From JAATFS01 sp037145635 (GTDB lineage: Bacteria; Pseudomonadota; Gammaproteobacteria; Xanthomonadales; Xanthomonadaceae): a stretch of 64,000 bases of DNA. The notes beneath the pieces were generated by a model. The model had not been told where the DNA came from, did no database searches, and saw only the letters and a list, made by a program, of their open reading frames with translations. The position numbers were made by a program, and so were the translations under genes. Below, piece after piece: positions 8,476 through 16,310 of this stretch. The stretch lies in contig JBBCXB010000001.1 of NCBI GenBank assembly GCA_037145635.1, positions 186,001 through 250,000 of the forward strand, given 5' to 3'. The stretch's first letter is position 1. Each line of letters begins with the position of its first letter.

Positions 8476-9447
8476 CTACTTCTGCATCACCACGGGCACC
8501 GACGCGTCGACCGCGTCCGCCACCTGCAGGGCATCCCAGTTGGTCATGCGCACGCAGCCATGCGACTCGGTCTTGCCGACGTGTCCCGGCTCCGGCGTGC
8601 CGTGCAGGCCGTAATGGGGCTTGGAAAGGTCGATCCAGACCACGCCCACGGGGTTGTTCGGGCCGGGCGGCAGCGTGGCCTTGCCTTCGCCGGCCTTCGC
8701 GTCCCAGAACAGCTTCGGGTTGTAGTGGAACACCGGGTCGCGCGAGATGCCGAGGATCTTCCAGCGGCCGATCGGCAGCGGGTCGTGCTGGCTGCCCGAC
8801 GACACCGGGAACTGTGCATAGACCTTGCCCTGCGCGTCGAACAGCCGCAGCGTGGAATCGGACTTGTCGATCACCAGCTTCGCGGCCTTGGCCAGCGGCG
8901 CCGGCGCGCCGAGGTTGGGCACCTGGATCACGCTGCCGGCCCTGGTGAGGTCCACGCCGGGATTGAGCGTGCGCAGCAGCTCCGGCGACGCGTGGAAACG
9001 CTCGCCCAGGGCCTCCTCGATCGAGGCGTAGCCCAGCCGCTGCAGCTTGGCCTGCTCGGCGGGCCGGTCCGGGATCGGCGCGAACGGGCCGGCCACGTCC
9101 TCGGCGGTCAGCGTGTAGCGCGCCAGCGGCAGCGTGGCGTCCGGCTGCAGCGCCTTCCAGGTGGCGTCGTCGAGCTCGCCGGTGCGCTTGAGACCGTGCG
9201 CGGACTGGAAGCCGGCCACCGCGCGCTTCTGGTTGGAACCGACCTCGCCGTCGATCTGCCCGGGCGAGAAGTGCGCGCGGTCCAGCAGCACCTGTGCGTG
9301 CAGGTCCGAGCGGACCCCGGTGGCCACGGCCGCGGGCGCCTCGGGCACCGGCGCCGGCAGGGGCGCCTGGGCCCACGCCAGGCCCGGCGAGGTGGTGGCG
9401 AGCGCGAGGGCGACGAGGCGGGCGAGACCGTGCTGGCGTAGGGACAT
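8476..9447 (-). CDS. L,D-transpeptidase (YkuD family) with peptidoglycan-binding domain
   Basis: A 323-residue periplasmic protein. The signal peptide ends near AWAQA (residue 27). A peptidoglycan-binding-like domain (about 50-100, GQIDGEVGSNQKRAVAGFQ) and a LysM-like or linker part precede the YkuD catalytic domain. Its signature HGTPEP ... SHGCVRM holds the catalytic His and Cys near residue 300. It forms 3-3 cross-links or attaches proteins to peptidoglycan. I chose the ATG at 9445-9447 because it gives a proper signal peptide and has GGAG upstream; the frame is open to 9531. It is followed after 4 nt by the M23 peptidase gene, pairing wall synthesis with wall hydrolysis. Confidence 0.93.
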   Translation of the reverse strand: MSLRQHGLARLVALALATTSPGLAWAQAPLPAPVPEAPAAVATGVRSDLHAQVLLDRAHFSPGQIDGEVGSNQKRAVAGFQSAHGLKRTGELDDATWKALQPDATLPLARYTLTAEDVAGPFAPIPDRPAEQAKLQRLGYASIEEALGERFHASPELLRTLNPGVDLTRAGSVIQVPNLGAPAPLAKAAKLVIDKSDSTLRLFDAQGKVYAQFPVSSGSQHDPLPIGRWKILGISRDPVFHYNPKLFWDAKAGEGKATLPPGPNNPVGVVWIDLSKPHYGLHGTPEPGHVGKTESHGCVRMTNWDALQVADAVDASVPVVMQK

Positions 9448-9571
9448 GGGCGACTCCAGGAAGAACGTGGGCTCACCTTGCCGTACCGGCCTGCGCAGCG
9501 GCCGTGAAGAGCGCGCCCGGCGTACAGGCACGGCTAACGTTGGCCGGGCGGCCCGCGACCGTACCGGCGCG

Positions 9572-11518
9572 TCAGCGGGCCGTGCGCGCCAGGGCCAGCC
9601 GCAGCAGCCGCGCCTGCACGCGCTCGCCGAGCCCGCGTGGCGCGTCCAGCTGCATGCGCTGCAGCGCTTCGCGATCGTGCGCGCCGCCGCGGCACAGCGC
9701 CTGCACCAGCGTGTGCAGCCGGCCCGGCATGGCGGCCGTGCGCGTCTTCAGCCAGCCGAGCGCGCGTGCCAGGCGCTGCTCCACCGCGGTGAAGTCGCTG
9801 CCGAGCGGATAGTCGGGCAGGGTGCCGTCGCGCCGGAACGGCGCCAGCGCGGCCGCCACCGCCGCGGCGCGGTTGCGCTGCCAGGCCGCCGGGGCCACGA
9901 AGCCCGGGTCCAGCTTGCGCGCCGCCCGGGCCTGCGCCAGCAGCGGTGCCTGGAAGCGCTGGTCGCACACGCCGGCCATCGCGATCACGCAGTCCTCGTC
10001 GGTGAGGCCGCGCAGGTCGGCGATGCCGTACTCGGTGAGGTAGAGGTCGCGCAGGTGGCGCGGGATGGTGGTGTGGCCGTAGTTCCAGCGCAGGTTGGAG
10101 CGCGCCTGCGCGCCTTCGCCGCGCACCGCGCGCAGCATCAGCACGCTGCGTGCATCGGGCAGCGCATGCGCCATCGCCACGAAGTTGTACTGGCCGCCGA
10201 CCCCGGACACCATGCGTCCGTCCTCCAGCCCGTCGGACACCGCCGCACCCAGCGCGGTGGCCATCATGCAGGAGTTGAAGAAGCGGGCGTCGCGCCGTTG
10301 CAGGCGCTCGTGCGCCTCGCGCCCGCCGTACAGCTGGTTGATCTCGCTGATGCGGCGCATGCCGATCGCGCGCCGCGTCGCCGGGTCGAGCTCGCGCAGC
10401 CACTGGTAGAAGTCCGGCGACCCGAGATAGAAGGCGCCGTGCAGGAACTCGCCTTCCTCGTCCAGGCGCCGGCGGTCGGCCGCGTCGGCGCGGCCGTCGG
10501 CCAGCCGCTGGGTCAGCGCCGCATCGTCGTGCACCTTGCGTCGGATCACGCCGGCCTCGACCAGGCGCCTGAAGCCTTCGTTGAGCATCTCGCTGCAGCC
10601 GTACAGGCCGGTCTCGAACGGACCCAGGCCGCCGCTCCCGCGCACCGCCGGGTGCTGCTCCAGTGCCGGGTCCAGCGCCGCCAGCACGCGCCGGTAGGCG
10701 GCATTGTCGGTATGCCGCAGCACCAGCGCGTGGCTGATCGCATCGGCCAGGATGCCGATGCCGATCTGCAGCGTACCGCCGTCGCGCACCAGCGCGCTGG
10801 CGTACAGGCCGATGGCGTAGTCGCTGTCGCCGACCGGCTGCCGCGGCAGGCCGAACAGCCGCGGGTAGGGGCCCGGCGGCTCCACCACCCGGTCGAAGAA
10901 ATCGCGTTCCACCGCGGCGGTGCCGCCGATCCATGGCAGCTGCGGGTCGATCTCGGCCACCAGCAGCGGCCGTGGCAGGCCGCGTGCCCGGAGGGCTTCC
11001 AGGGTGTCGTGGGTGATGTCGTTGTTGCACGACAGCGACAGCCGCGTGCCGCCCGGCTCGCGCGCGACCTTCTGCACGATCAGGTTGGGCGCGCGTTGCG
11101 CCACCGCGTCGGCGGCGTGGGTGTAGTTGAGGCTGGTGTACGCGCGCTGGGCCTGGGTCGAGTGCAGCAGCGCGCCGGACTGCATGTAGAACTCCTCCAC
11201 CTGCACGTGCGCCGGGAGCGCGTCCTGCAGCATCGCATCGACGTAGGCCAGGCGCGGGAAGTCCTCGCCGAAGTGGCGGCGCAGGAACGGCCCGGCGAAG
11301 CGCGCCGCCAGGCCGCGGCCCGCGCGCGGCGGGTTGAGCGACAGCGCGGTGTACAGCTGCAGTGGACGCGACGGGTCGTCCGCCACCCGCGCATACAGGG
11401 CGTTGATCAGCCGGTGCGGCTTGCCGATGCCCAGCGGCGCCCCCACGCGCAGGGGCCCGGGAATGCGCTGCAGGATGTACTCCACCGCGGTGGAGAGGTC
11501 GGTCAGGGAATCACTCAT
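9572..11518 (-). CDS. Acetyl-CoA hydrolase/transferase family protein
   Basis: A 648-residue cytoplasmic protein of the class I CoA-transferase superfamily, longer than the usual 430-500 residue 4-hydroxybutyrate CoA-transferases. Both halves are visible: an N-terminal part with GIGILADAISHALVLRHTDN and a C-terminal acetyl-CoA hydrolase domain with SGVGGQYNF, then RSNLRWNYGHTTIPRHLRDL and YGIADLRGLTDEDCVIAMAG. It should transfer or hydrolyse acyl-CoA; the acyl group is unknown. The start at 11516-11518 is the first Met that gives a family-like N-terminus (MSDSLTDLS). It is divergent from the BlaI-like operon, sharing 144 bp of upstream DNA, with 124 bp separating it from the downstream transpeptidase gene. 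Confidence 0.82.
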   Translation of the reverse strand: MSDSLTDLSTAVEYILQRIPGPLRVGAPLGIGKPHRLINALYARVADDPSRPLQLYTALSLNPPRAGRGLAARFAGPFLRRHFGEDFPRLAYVDAMLQDALPAHVQVEEFYMQSGALLHSTQAQRAYTSLNYTHAADAVAQRAPNLIVQKVAREPGGTRLSLSCNNDITHDTLEALRARGLPRPLLVAEIDPQLPWIGGTAAVERDFFDRVVEPPGPYPRLFGLPRQPVGDSDYAIGLYASALVRDGGTLQIGIGILADAISHALVLRHTDNAAYRRVLAALDPALEQHPAVRGSGGLGPFETGLYGCSEMLNEGFRRLVEAGVIRRKVHDDAALTQRLADGRADAADRRRLDEEGEFLHGAFYLGSPDFYQWLRELDPATRRAIGMRRISEINQLYGGREAHERLQRRDARFFNSCMMATALGAAVSDGLEDGRMVSGVGGQYNFVAMAHALPDARSVLMLRAVRGEGAQARSNLRWNYGHTTIPRHLRDLYLTEYGIADLRGLTDEDCVIAMAGVCDQRFQAPLLAQARAARKLDPGFVAPAAWQRNRAAAVAAALAPFRRDGTLPDYPLGSDFTAVEQRLARALGWLKTRTAAMPGRLHTLVQALCRGGAHDREALQRMQLDAPRGLGERVQARLLRLALARTAR

Positions 11519-11610
11519 CCGGGCAAGCGTAGCGGAAGCGACGGGGCGCCCGAGGACTGGGCCGGTCGGAAGATGCCCGGCCGCAGGCATCGCCCGTCCG
11601 GGCCCGGGGC

Positions 11611-11639
11611 TTGACACACGAAATGATTACGTGCGTAAT
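11611..11639 (+). promoter_or_regulatory. Sigma-70-type promoter of the blaI-like operon
   Basis: A perfect -35 TTGACA (11611-11616), a 17-bp spacer and a -10 CGTAAT (11634-11639). The region is clearly AT-richer than its surroundings. The -10 is buried in the first operator palindrome. Confidence 0.75.
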
Positions 11640-11640
11640 C
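11625..11640. promoter_or_regulatory. Operator O1 for the BlaI-type repressor
   Basis: GATTAC-gtgc-GTAATC, perfect 6-bp arms. It shares the pattern ATTAC-N4-GTAAT with O2, 23 bp downstream, and overlaps the -10 box. Binding there would block RNA polymerase. Confidence 0.7.
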
Positions 11641-11647
11641 TTTAAAA

Positions 11648-11661
11648 ATTACAGGTGTAAT
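11648..11661. promoter_or_regulatory. Operator O2 for the BlaI-type repressor
   Basis: ATTACA-gg-TGTAAT, a perfect 6-2-6 palindrome that contains TACAnnTGTA, the core known for BlaI/MecI operators. It covers the expected transcription start and ends 1 nt before the GTG at 11663. Confidence 0.8.
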
Positions 11662-11662
11662 C

Positions 11663-12034
11663 GTGATGTCGATCAGCGAGGCCGAAGCGGTGGTGATGCA
11701 GGTGCTGTGGGATCGTCATCCCCGCAGCGCCGAAGAGGTGGTGTCGGCCCTGAGCGGGCAGACCGAATGGGCCGAGGCCACGGTGAAGACCCTGCTCAAC
11801 CGCTTGCTCACCAAGGGCGCGTTGCGCGCGGTCAAGCAGGGACGCCGCTATCTTTATTCACCGGTGCTGGAGCGCGAGCACTGGGTGCAGCAGCAGAGCG
11901 ACGGGCTGCTGCAGCGCCTGTTCGGGGGACGCGTGGCGCCGCTGGTGGCGCACTTCAATCAACGGGGTCGGCTCAGCGCCGCCGACGTCGCCGAACTGAA
12001 ACGCCTACTCAAGGAGCTGGACGATGGGCAATGA
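11663..12034 (+). CDS. BlaI/MecI/CopY family transcriptional repressor
   Basis: A 123-residue winged-helix protein. The N-terminal half has the BlaI helix-turn-helix (ISEAEAVVMQVLW, then EWAEATVKTLLNRLLTKGAL) and the wing YLYSPVLERE. The C-terminal helices serve dimerisation. In this family the repressor is cleaved or displaced after signalling through an M56 membrane protease, and exactly such a gene follows with an 11-bp overlap. GTG 11663 and ATG 11666 are alternative starts. Two matching operators directly upstream show likely autoregulation of the whole operon. The inducing signal is unknown; nothing here is a beta-lactamase or mecA homologue. Confidence 0.93.
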   Translation: MMSISEAEAVVMQVLWDRHPRSAEEVVSALSGQTEWAEATVKTLLNRLLTKGALRAVKQGRRYLYSPVLEREHWVQQQSDGLLQRLFGGRVAPLVAHFNQRGRLSAADVAELKRLLKELDDGQ

Positions 12035-13316
12035 ACTGCTGTGGGCACTGATCGAAGCGGCGGGGGCCGCCAGCCTCGCGGTCGCGATTCCTTGGCTGGC
12101 CGGCGCCTGGCTGCGGCCCTGGCTGGGCTCGCGCGCGACGTACGGGTTGTGGCTGTGCGTGCCGGTGGCCGTGGTCGCGGTGCTGCTGCCGCCGTTCGCC
12201 GCGACGCCGGTGCCGGGCGCAGCCCCGGATGCGATGGGACGGTCGGCGCTGGCGGTGGCCGCCGAGGGGCTGACGGCGCAGCCATGGCCGCCGTTCGCCA
12301 CAGTGGGCTGGTTGCTGGGCGCAGCCGCTTTCGCGACCGCGCTGGGGCTGCGGCAGCGCCGCTACCTGCGCTCGCTCGGCCCCCTGCGGGCCGGGCCGGA
12401 TGGCGTGTTCGTCGCCTCGCGGGGCCAGCACCTGCCGGCGGTGATCGGAGCGTGGCGGCCGCGGCTGGTGATCCCCGCGGACTTCGCCTGCCGCCACGAT
12501 GCGAGCGAGCGCGAGTTGATCCTGGCGCACGAGCGCGTGCACCTGCGCCGTGGTGACCCGTGGGCCAAACTCCTGGCGGCGGCGATCGTCTGCCTCAACT
12601 GGTTCAATCCAGTACTGCACCTGGCCTGGCGGCGCTTCCGACGCGACCAGGAACTGGCGTGCGACGCCGCGGTCCTGGCGCAGCGGCCCGGCTGCCGCTG
12701 GCTGTATGCCAACGCGCTGCTTCGCGCCCATGGCGTGGCGGCGTCATCGCCGCTCGGCTGCCACTGGCGCTCGCCGCACCCGCTCACCGAGCGCGTCGCG
12801 CAGCTCGGCCACCGGACGCCCGGGCCGCTGCGCATGCGGGTGGGCCTGTCGGTGATGCTGCTCGCGGTGCTGGCGACCGGCTACGCCGCCTGGGCCGCGC
12901 AGCCGAGGGTGAGGTTCGCCGATGAGGCGCCGCTGTCGCCCTCGGCCGTGGCCGGCCGGCCGGCGGATGCGTCTGCCGGTCAGCGCCACGACGGGAACGG
13001 GCGCCTCGGCGCGCTCGCAGCGCCGGCGTATCCCGGTGCGGCGTATGCGGCAGGGCAGAGCGGCCAGGTGGTCGTGCTGGTGAATGTCGATGCCCGGGGC
13101 CTGCCAACGCAGGTCGAGGTCGAGCGTAGCGAGCCGGCGGGGGTGTTCGATGCGGCCACGCTGGAGGCCGCAAGACGCTGGCGTTTCACGCCGCCGCGGC
13201 GTGCCGGCCAGGCGGTGGCCTCGCGCGTGCGCGTGCCGGTCACCTTCGTGCTGGAGTCTTCCGCGGCGGAGGCGCCTGCGGCGTCCCAGGGCGTGCCGGA
13301 CGGGATCGAAGGATGA
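12024..13316 (+). CDS. M56 (BlaR1-like) membrane metalloprotease with C-terminal TonB domain
   Basis: A 430-residue inner-membrane protein. N-terminal membrane segments (about residues 10-28, 40-60, 90-108) lead to a cytoplasmic-loop zinc protease motif HERVH (169-173) with the downstream acid DQELACDAAVL. Another membrane segment lies near 275-295 (VGLSVMLLAVLATGYAAW). The periplasmic end is a TonB_C energy-transducer fold (about 335-410, VDARGLPTQVEVERS and AARRWRFTPP). BlaR1 carries a penicillin-sensor domain at this place; here it is replaced. By family logic the protease inactivates the BlaI-type repressor encoded just upstream. Whether the TonB domain senses an outer-membrane partner is inference. 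It overlaps the lipoprotein gene by 4 bp. Confidence 0.88.
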   Translation: MGNELLWALIEAAGAASLAVAIPWLAGAWLRPWLGSRATYGLWLCVPVAVVAVLLPPFAATPVPGAAPDAMGRSALAVAAEGLTAQPWPPFATVGWLLGAAAFATALGLRQRRYLRSLGPLRAGPDGVFVASRGQHLPAVIGAWRPRLVIPADFACRHDASERELILAHERVHLRRGDPWAKLLAAAIVCLNWFNPVLHLAWRRFRRDQELACDAAVLAQRPGCRWLYANALLRAHGVAASSPLGCHWRSPHPLTERVAQLGHRTPGPLRMRVGLSVMLLAVLATGYAAWAAQPRVRFADEAPLSPSAVAGRPADASAGQRHDGNGRLGALAAPAYPGAAYAAGQSGQVVVLVNVDARGLPTQVEVERSEPAGVFDAATLEAARRWRFTPPRRAGQAVASRVRVPVTFVLESSAAEAPAASQGVPDGIEG

Positions 13317-13894
13317 GCGGGCGACGCATGACGGCCGTATTGCTCGGCACCTGGCTGCTGGCGGGTTGCGCGACCCGGGCCACGCACGCCCCCACGGTCC
13401 GGCAGGATTCGGTGGACCAGCGCATGCTGCCGGCCGCCGCGGACGGCGAGGCCGCCGGCACGGCACCGTCTTACCGGATGGGCCCGGCCGAGGTGTTTCG
13501 CATGCCGGCGCCTCTCGAAACCGGCAACCCGCAGCTGCCGGCGGACTCGCCGCGACAGACGCTGGCGCCCACGACGGTATGTGCGCGCGTCATCCTGGAC
13601 GCCGCCGGCCGGGTCGAACGCGCGGAAGCGCTGAACGATCGCGCCGACTGCGCGGCCGGCGCCCTGGGTGCCAACGCCGACCTGATGCGGGCCACGCTGG
13701 AACGGGTGGGGCAATGGCAGTTCGTTCCCGCGGCGATCTGCCACTTCGCCGCGCCCCCACGATCGCCCCGGACCTCCGGCGACTGCGAGGGCGCCGAGCG
13801 GATCGAACCGGTGCCGGTGACCCTGGCCTTCGCCTTCACCTTCGAAGTGGCGCAGGGACGGGCCACGGTGCGCGGCGGCGACCTCGGCCGTTGA
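13313..13894 (+). CDS. Lipoprotein with TonB_C-like domain, third gene of the BlaI operon
   Basis: A 193-residue protein with a lipobox LLAG-C at about residues 16-20, so it is predicted to be lipid-anchored in the periplasm. The central part (VCARVILDAAGRVERAEAL ... RVGQWQFVPA) has the VxVxxDxxGxV and WxFxPA pattern of TonB C-terminal domains, but with added cysteines (VCARV, RADCA, AICHF, GDCEG). These may form disulfides. Its ATG overlaps the protease stop by 4 bp, so it is co-expressed. A partner or signal carrier for the M56-TonB protein is a guess; no close family is recognised. Confidence 0.7.
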   Translation: MSGRRMTAVLLGTWLLAGCATRATHAPTVRQDSVDQRMLPAAADGEAAGTAPSYRMGPAEVFRMPAPLETGNPQLPADSPRQTLAPTTVCARVILDAAGRVERAEALNDRADCAAGALGANADLMRATLERVGQWQFVPAAICHFAAPPRSPRTSGDCEGAERIEPVPVTLAFAFTFEVAQGRATVRGGDLGR

Positions 13895-13914
13895 ACGGCG
13901 GCACCGGTGCGGCC

Positions 13915-14472
13915 TTAGAGCATCTCCGGCTTGAACAGCCGCTTGCGCGAGATCTCGTCGCCGGAGCGCATGAAGCGGCCGTCGCCGCGGTAATGCACGG
14001 TCCGCGGCAGCCGCGGCGTGCGTGCGACGTGTGCCTTGACCACTTCCCAGATGAAGAGGTTGCGCCGCTTCACCAGGCCGTCGTCGTGGAGCCGGCACTC
14101 GAAGTGGGCATAGCACTCGTCGATGCGCGGTGCGTCGACGTGGGTGCCGGGCACCGCGGTCAGGCCGAAGTGCTCGAACTTGTCGATCTCCGCGCCGCTG
14201 CTGTTGCCGATGCCGACCACGGTGTCGATCAGGTCGGCGGTCGGCAGGTTGATCACGCACTGCCGGCTGCGGCGGACCAGCTCGAAGCTGTGGTTGCCGG
14301 CAGCGATGCAGCACGCGATCAGCGAGGGCGAGAACTCCAGCACCATGTGCCAGCCCATCGTCATGATGTCGCGTTCGCCCTTCCAGGCGGAACTGACCAG
14401 CACGACCGGCCCGGGCTCGAGGAAGCGGCGGACCTGGTCGGTGGGGAAGTCGTGCTTGCGATAGCGCTTCAT
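13915..14472 (-). CDS. Flavin reductase-like (FMN-binding split barrel) protein
   Basis: A 185-residue cytoplasmic protein with the flavin-reductase-like split-barrel fold: EPGPVVLVSSAW, DIMTMGWHMVLEFSP, and the motif CVINLPTADLIDTVVGIGN near residues 75-95. Members bind FMN and reduce flavin or act in small redox reactions; this subgroup has no assigned substrate. It converges with the lipoprotein gene 20 bp away. It is divergent from the CDF transporter, with 187 bp between. No operon partner. Confidence 0.85.
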   Translation of the reverse strand: MKRYRKHDFPTDQVRRFLEPGPVVLVSSAWKGERDIMTMGWHMVLEFSPSLIACCIAAGNHSFELVRRSRQCVINLPTADLIDTVVGIGNSSGAEIDKFEHFGLTAVPGTHVDAPRIDECYAHFECRLHDDGLVKRRNLFIWEVVKAHVARTPRLPRTVHYRGDGRFMRSGDEISRKRLFKPEML

Positions 14473-14551
14473 CGGCGGGTCTCGGCAGGGGAGCGTGCGA
14501 GCAGACCACAGCGACGATCAAGCCGATGTGGCGGGCCCGGCGCGGCCGCGC

Positions 14552-14580
14552 TTCCGCCGCGGCCCGCCCACCGGGATAAT
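14552..14580 (+). promoter_or_regulatory. Candidate promoter of the CDF transporter gene
   Basis: TTCCGC (14552-14557), 17-bp spacer, GATAAT (14575-14580). The start codon is 79 nt further on. The -35 is weak; the -10 fits the GAnAAT form seen elsewhere in the window. Confidence 0.4.
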
Positions 14581-14659
14581 CGGTGGCCGTGGCCCCGGGC
14601 CGTCCCCAGACAGGAGTGATGCGGCCGCCGCGCGAGGCGCGCGCCCGCGAACGCAGGCC

Positions 14660-15565
14660 ATGAGCGATACCCGCAACGAGCAACGCGTACTCAAGATCTC
14701 CATCGCCGCGACCGTGGGCGTGGCCGCGATCGGCTTCCTCGGCGGCCTACTGGCGCGCTCGCAGGCGATCCTGTTCGACGGCATCTACAGCCTGGTCGAC
14801 GTGGCGCTGACGCTGGTGGCGCTGGCGGTGCTGCGGCTGGTGGCGCGCGAGGACGGCCCGCGCTTCCAGTACGGCTACTGGCACCTGGAGCCGATGGTCG
14901 AGGCGCTGGGCGGCGCCATCCTCAGCCTGGCCTGCATCTACGCGCTGGCCAATTCGCTGATCGGGCTGGCCGCGGGCGGGCACGAGGTGCGCTATGGCGC
15001 GGCGCTGGTCTGGGCCGTCCTGCTGGCGGTGATCGATCTGGCGATGGCCGCGTGGCTCGGGCGGCAGGCGCGGCGCATGGAGTCCGGGCTGCTGGCGCTG
15101 GACGCGCGCAGCTGGCTGCTGACCGGCGTGATGAGCCTGGCGGTGGTGCTGGCGTTCGTGCTGGCGCTGCTGCTGCGTGACACCGGCTACGCGCACTGGA
15201 TCCCCTACATCGATCCGGTGGTGCTGTTCGCCATCAGCCTGGCGGTGTTGCCGCTGCCGCTGCGCGCAGCATGGAAGGCGATGCGCGAGGTGCTGCAGGT
15301 GGCGCCCGACGCACTGGACCGGCGGGTGCAGGCGGTGATGACGGCGTTCGTGGCCGAGCACGGCTTCGTCGGCTTCACCAGCCACGTCGCGCAGATGGGG
15401 CGCATGCGTTTCGTCGAGATCCACGTGCTGACCCTGCCGGACTGCGACCTCGGCACCATCGGGCAGGCCGATGCGCTGCGCGACCGCATCGCCACGCAAC
15501 TGGGCGCGCGCGAACGCCAGTTCTGGCTGACGATCGACTTCACCGCCGATCCCGCCTGGACCTGA
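14660..15565 (+). CDS. Cation diffusion facilitator-type transporter with altered metal site
   Basis: A 301-residue inner-membrane protein with about six membrane segments and a C-terminal cytoplasmic domain (about 210-301), the CDF layout. CDF pumps export Zn, Co, Fe or Mn by proton exchange using four ligands in TM2 and TM5. Here TM2 reads FDGIYSLVD (Y43, D47) and TM5 reads LDARSWLLTG (S151, T155), aligning with DxxxD and HxxxD of YiiP. Three of four ligands therefore appear replaced. The gene may transport another substrate or use other residues. ATG 14660 gives the compact N-terminus MSDTRNEQ. The frame is open further upstream without a good start. Confidence 0.82.
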   Translation: MSDTRNEQRVLKISIAATVGVAAIGFLGGLLARSQAILFDGIYSLVDVALTLVALAVLRLVAREDGPRFQYGYWHLEPMVEALGGAILSLACIYALANSLIGLAAGGHEVRYGAALVWAVLLAVIDLAMAAWLGRQARRMESGLLALDARSWLLTGVMSLAVVLAFVLALLLRDTGYAHWIPYIDPVVLFAISLAVLPLPLRAAWKAMREVLQVAPDALDRRVQAVMTAFVAEHGFVGFTSHVAQMGRMRFVEIHVLTLPDCDLGTIGQADALRDRIATQLGARERQFWLTIDFTADPAWT

Positions 15566-15597
15566 GCTCGGCGCCCGCGGCGCCTTGCGCGATCACC

Positions 15598-15623
15598 GGC
15601 GCCGGCCCCGCATGCCCGGCGCC
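15598..15623. terminator. Hairpin between convergent CDF and modC genes
   Basis: GGCGCCGG (15598-15605) pairs with CCGGCGCC (15616-15623), 10-nt loop, no T run. It may end transcripts from both sides; low certainty. Confidence 0.3.
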
Positions 15624-15664
15624 CCGGCCCGCTGGGCTGCCCGGCCGCCGAGGCGGCGCGCGGG

Positions 15665-16285
15665 CTAATCCAGCACGTGCACCGCATCGGCGATGCGGCG
15701 GACTTCCTCGGGATGGTGGCTGACGTAGAGCATCGGCAGCCGCACTTCGTCGCGCACGCGCTGCAGGTAGGGGATCAGTTCCTCGCGCCGGGCCGGGTCC
15801 AGTGCCGACAGCGGTTCGTCGAACAGCAGCACCGCCGGTTGCGCCAGCAAGGCGCGCCCGATGGCCACCCGCTGCGCCTCGCCGCCGGAGAGGTGGGGTG
15901 GCCGCCGCGCCAGCAGCGGCGCGATGCCGAGCAAAGCGACCACTTCGTCGAAGCCGAAACGCGGGGTGTCGCCGGCGCGGCCGTGGCGGCCGTAGCGCAG
16001 GTTGCCGCGCACGTCCAGGTGCGGGAACAGCCGCGCCTCCTGGAACACGTAGCCGATGCGGCGACGGTGCGGCGGCAGGTCGATGCCGCGGGCGCTGTCG
16101 TACAGGCAGCGCCCGTCGATGGCGATGCGCCCGGCGGTCGGCGTGACCAGGCCGGCGATCGCGTTGAGCACGCTGGTCTTGCCGGCGCCGGAGGGGCCGA
16201 CCAGGGCCACCACGCGTGCCGGATCGTGGATGCGCAGCCGGCGATGGAAGCCGCCGCGGCGCAGGTCGAGGTCGAGTTCCAGCAT
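15665..16285 (-). CDS. modC: Molybdate ABC transporter ATP-binding protein, short form
   Basis: A 206-residue ATPase. Walker A is GPSGAGKTS (about 30-38), the Q-loop is YVFQEARLFPHL, the signature is LSGGEAQRVAIGRAL, Walker B is VLLFDEPLSALD and the switch His is in YVSHHPEE. It powers molybdate import with ModA and ModB. E. coli ModC has about 350 residues with a C-terminal TOBE/Mop domain. Here the chain stops after the ATPase core at a TAG, so the regulatory domain is missing. It is third in modABC, 25 nt after modB. Confidence 0.92.
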   Translation of the reverse strand: MLELDLDLRRGGFHRRLRIHDPARVVALVGPSGAGKTSVLNAIAGLVTPTAGRIAIDGRCLYDSARGIDLPPHRRRIGYVFQEARLFPHLDVRGNLRYGRHGRAGDTPRFGFDEVVALLGIAPLLARRPPHLSGGEAQRVAIGRALLAQPAVLLFDEPLSALDPARREELIPYLQRVRDEVRLPMLYVSHHPEEVRRIADAVHVLD

Positions 16286-16310
16286 CAGCGGCGGCTCCGG
16301 GCACGGCGCA

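Noticed and set aside
11572..11591. Hairpin GATGCC/GGCATC in the divergent region before the BlaI operon
   Set aside because: Only 6 bp, no T run and not near a stop codon; more likely chance than terminator.
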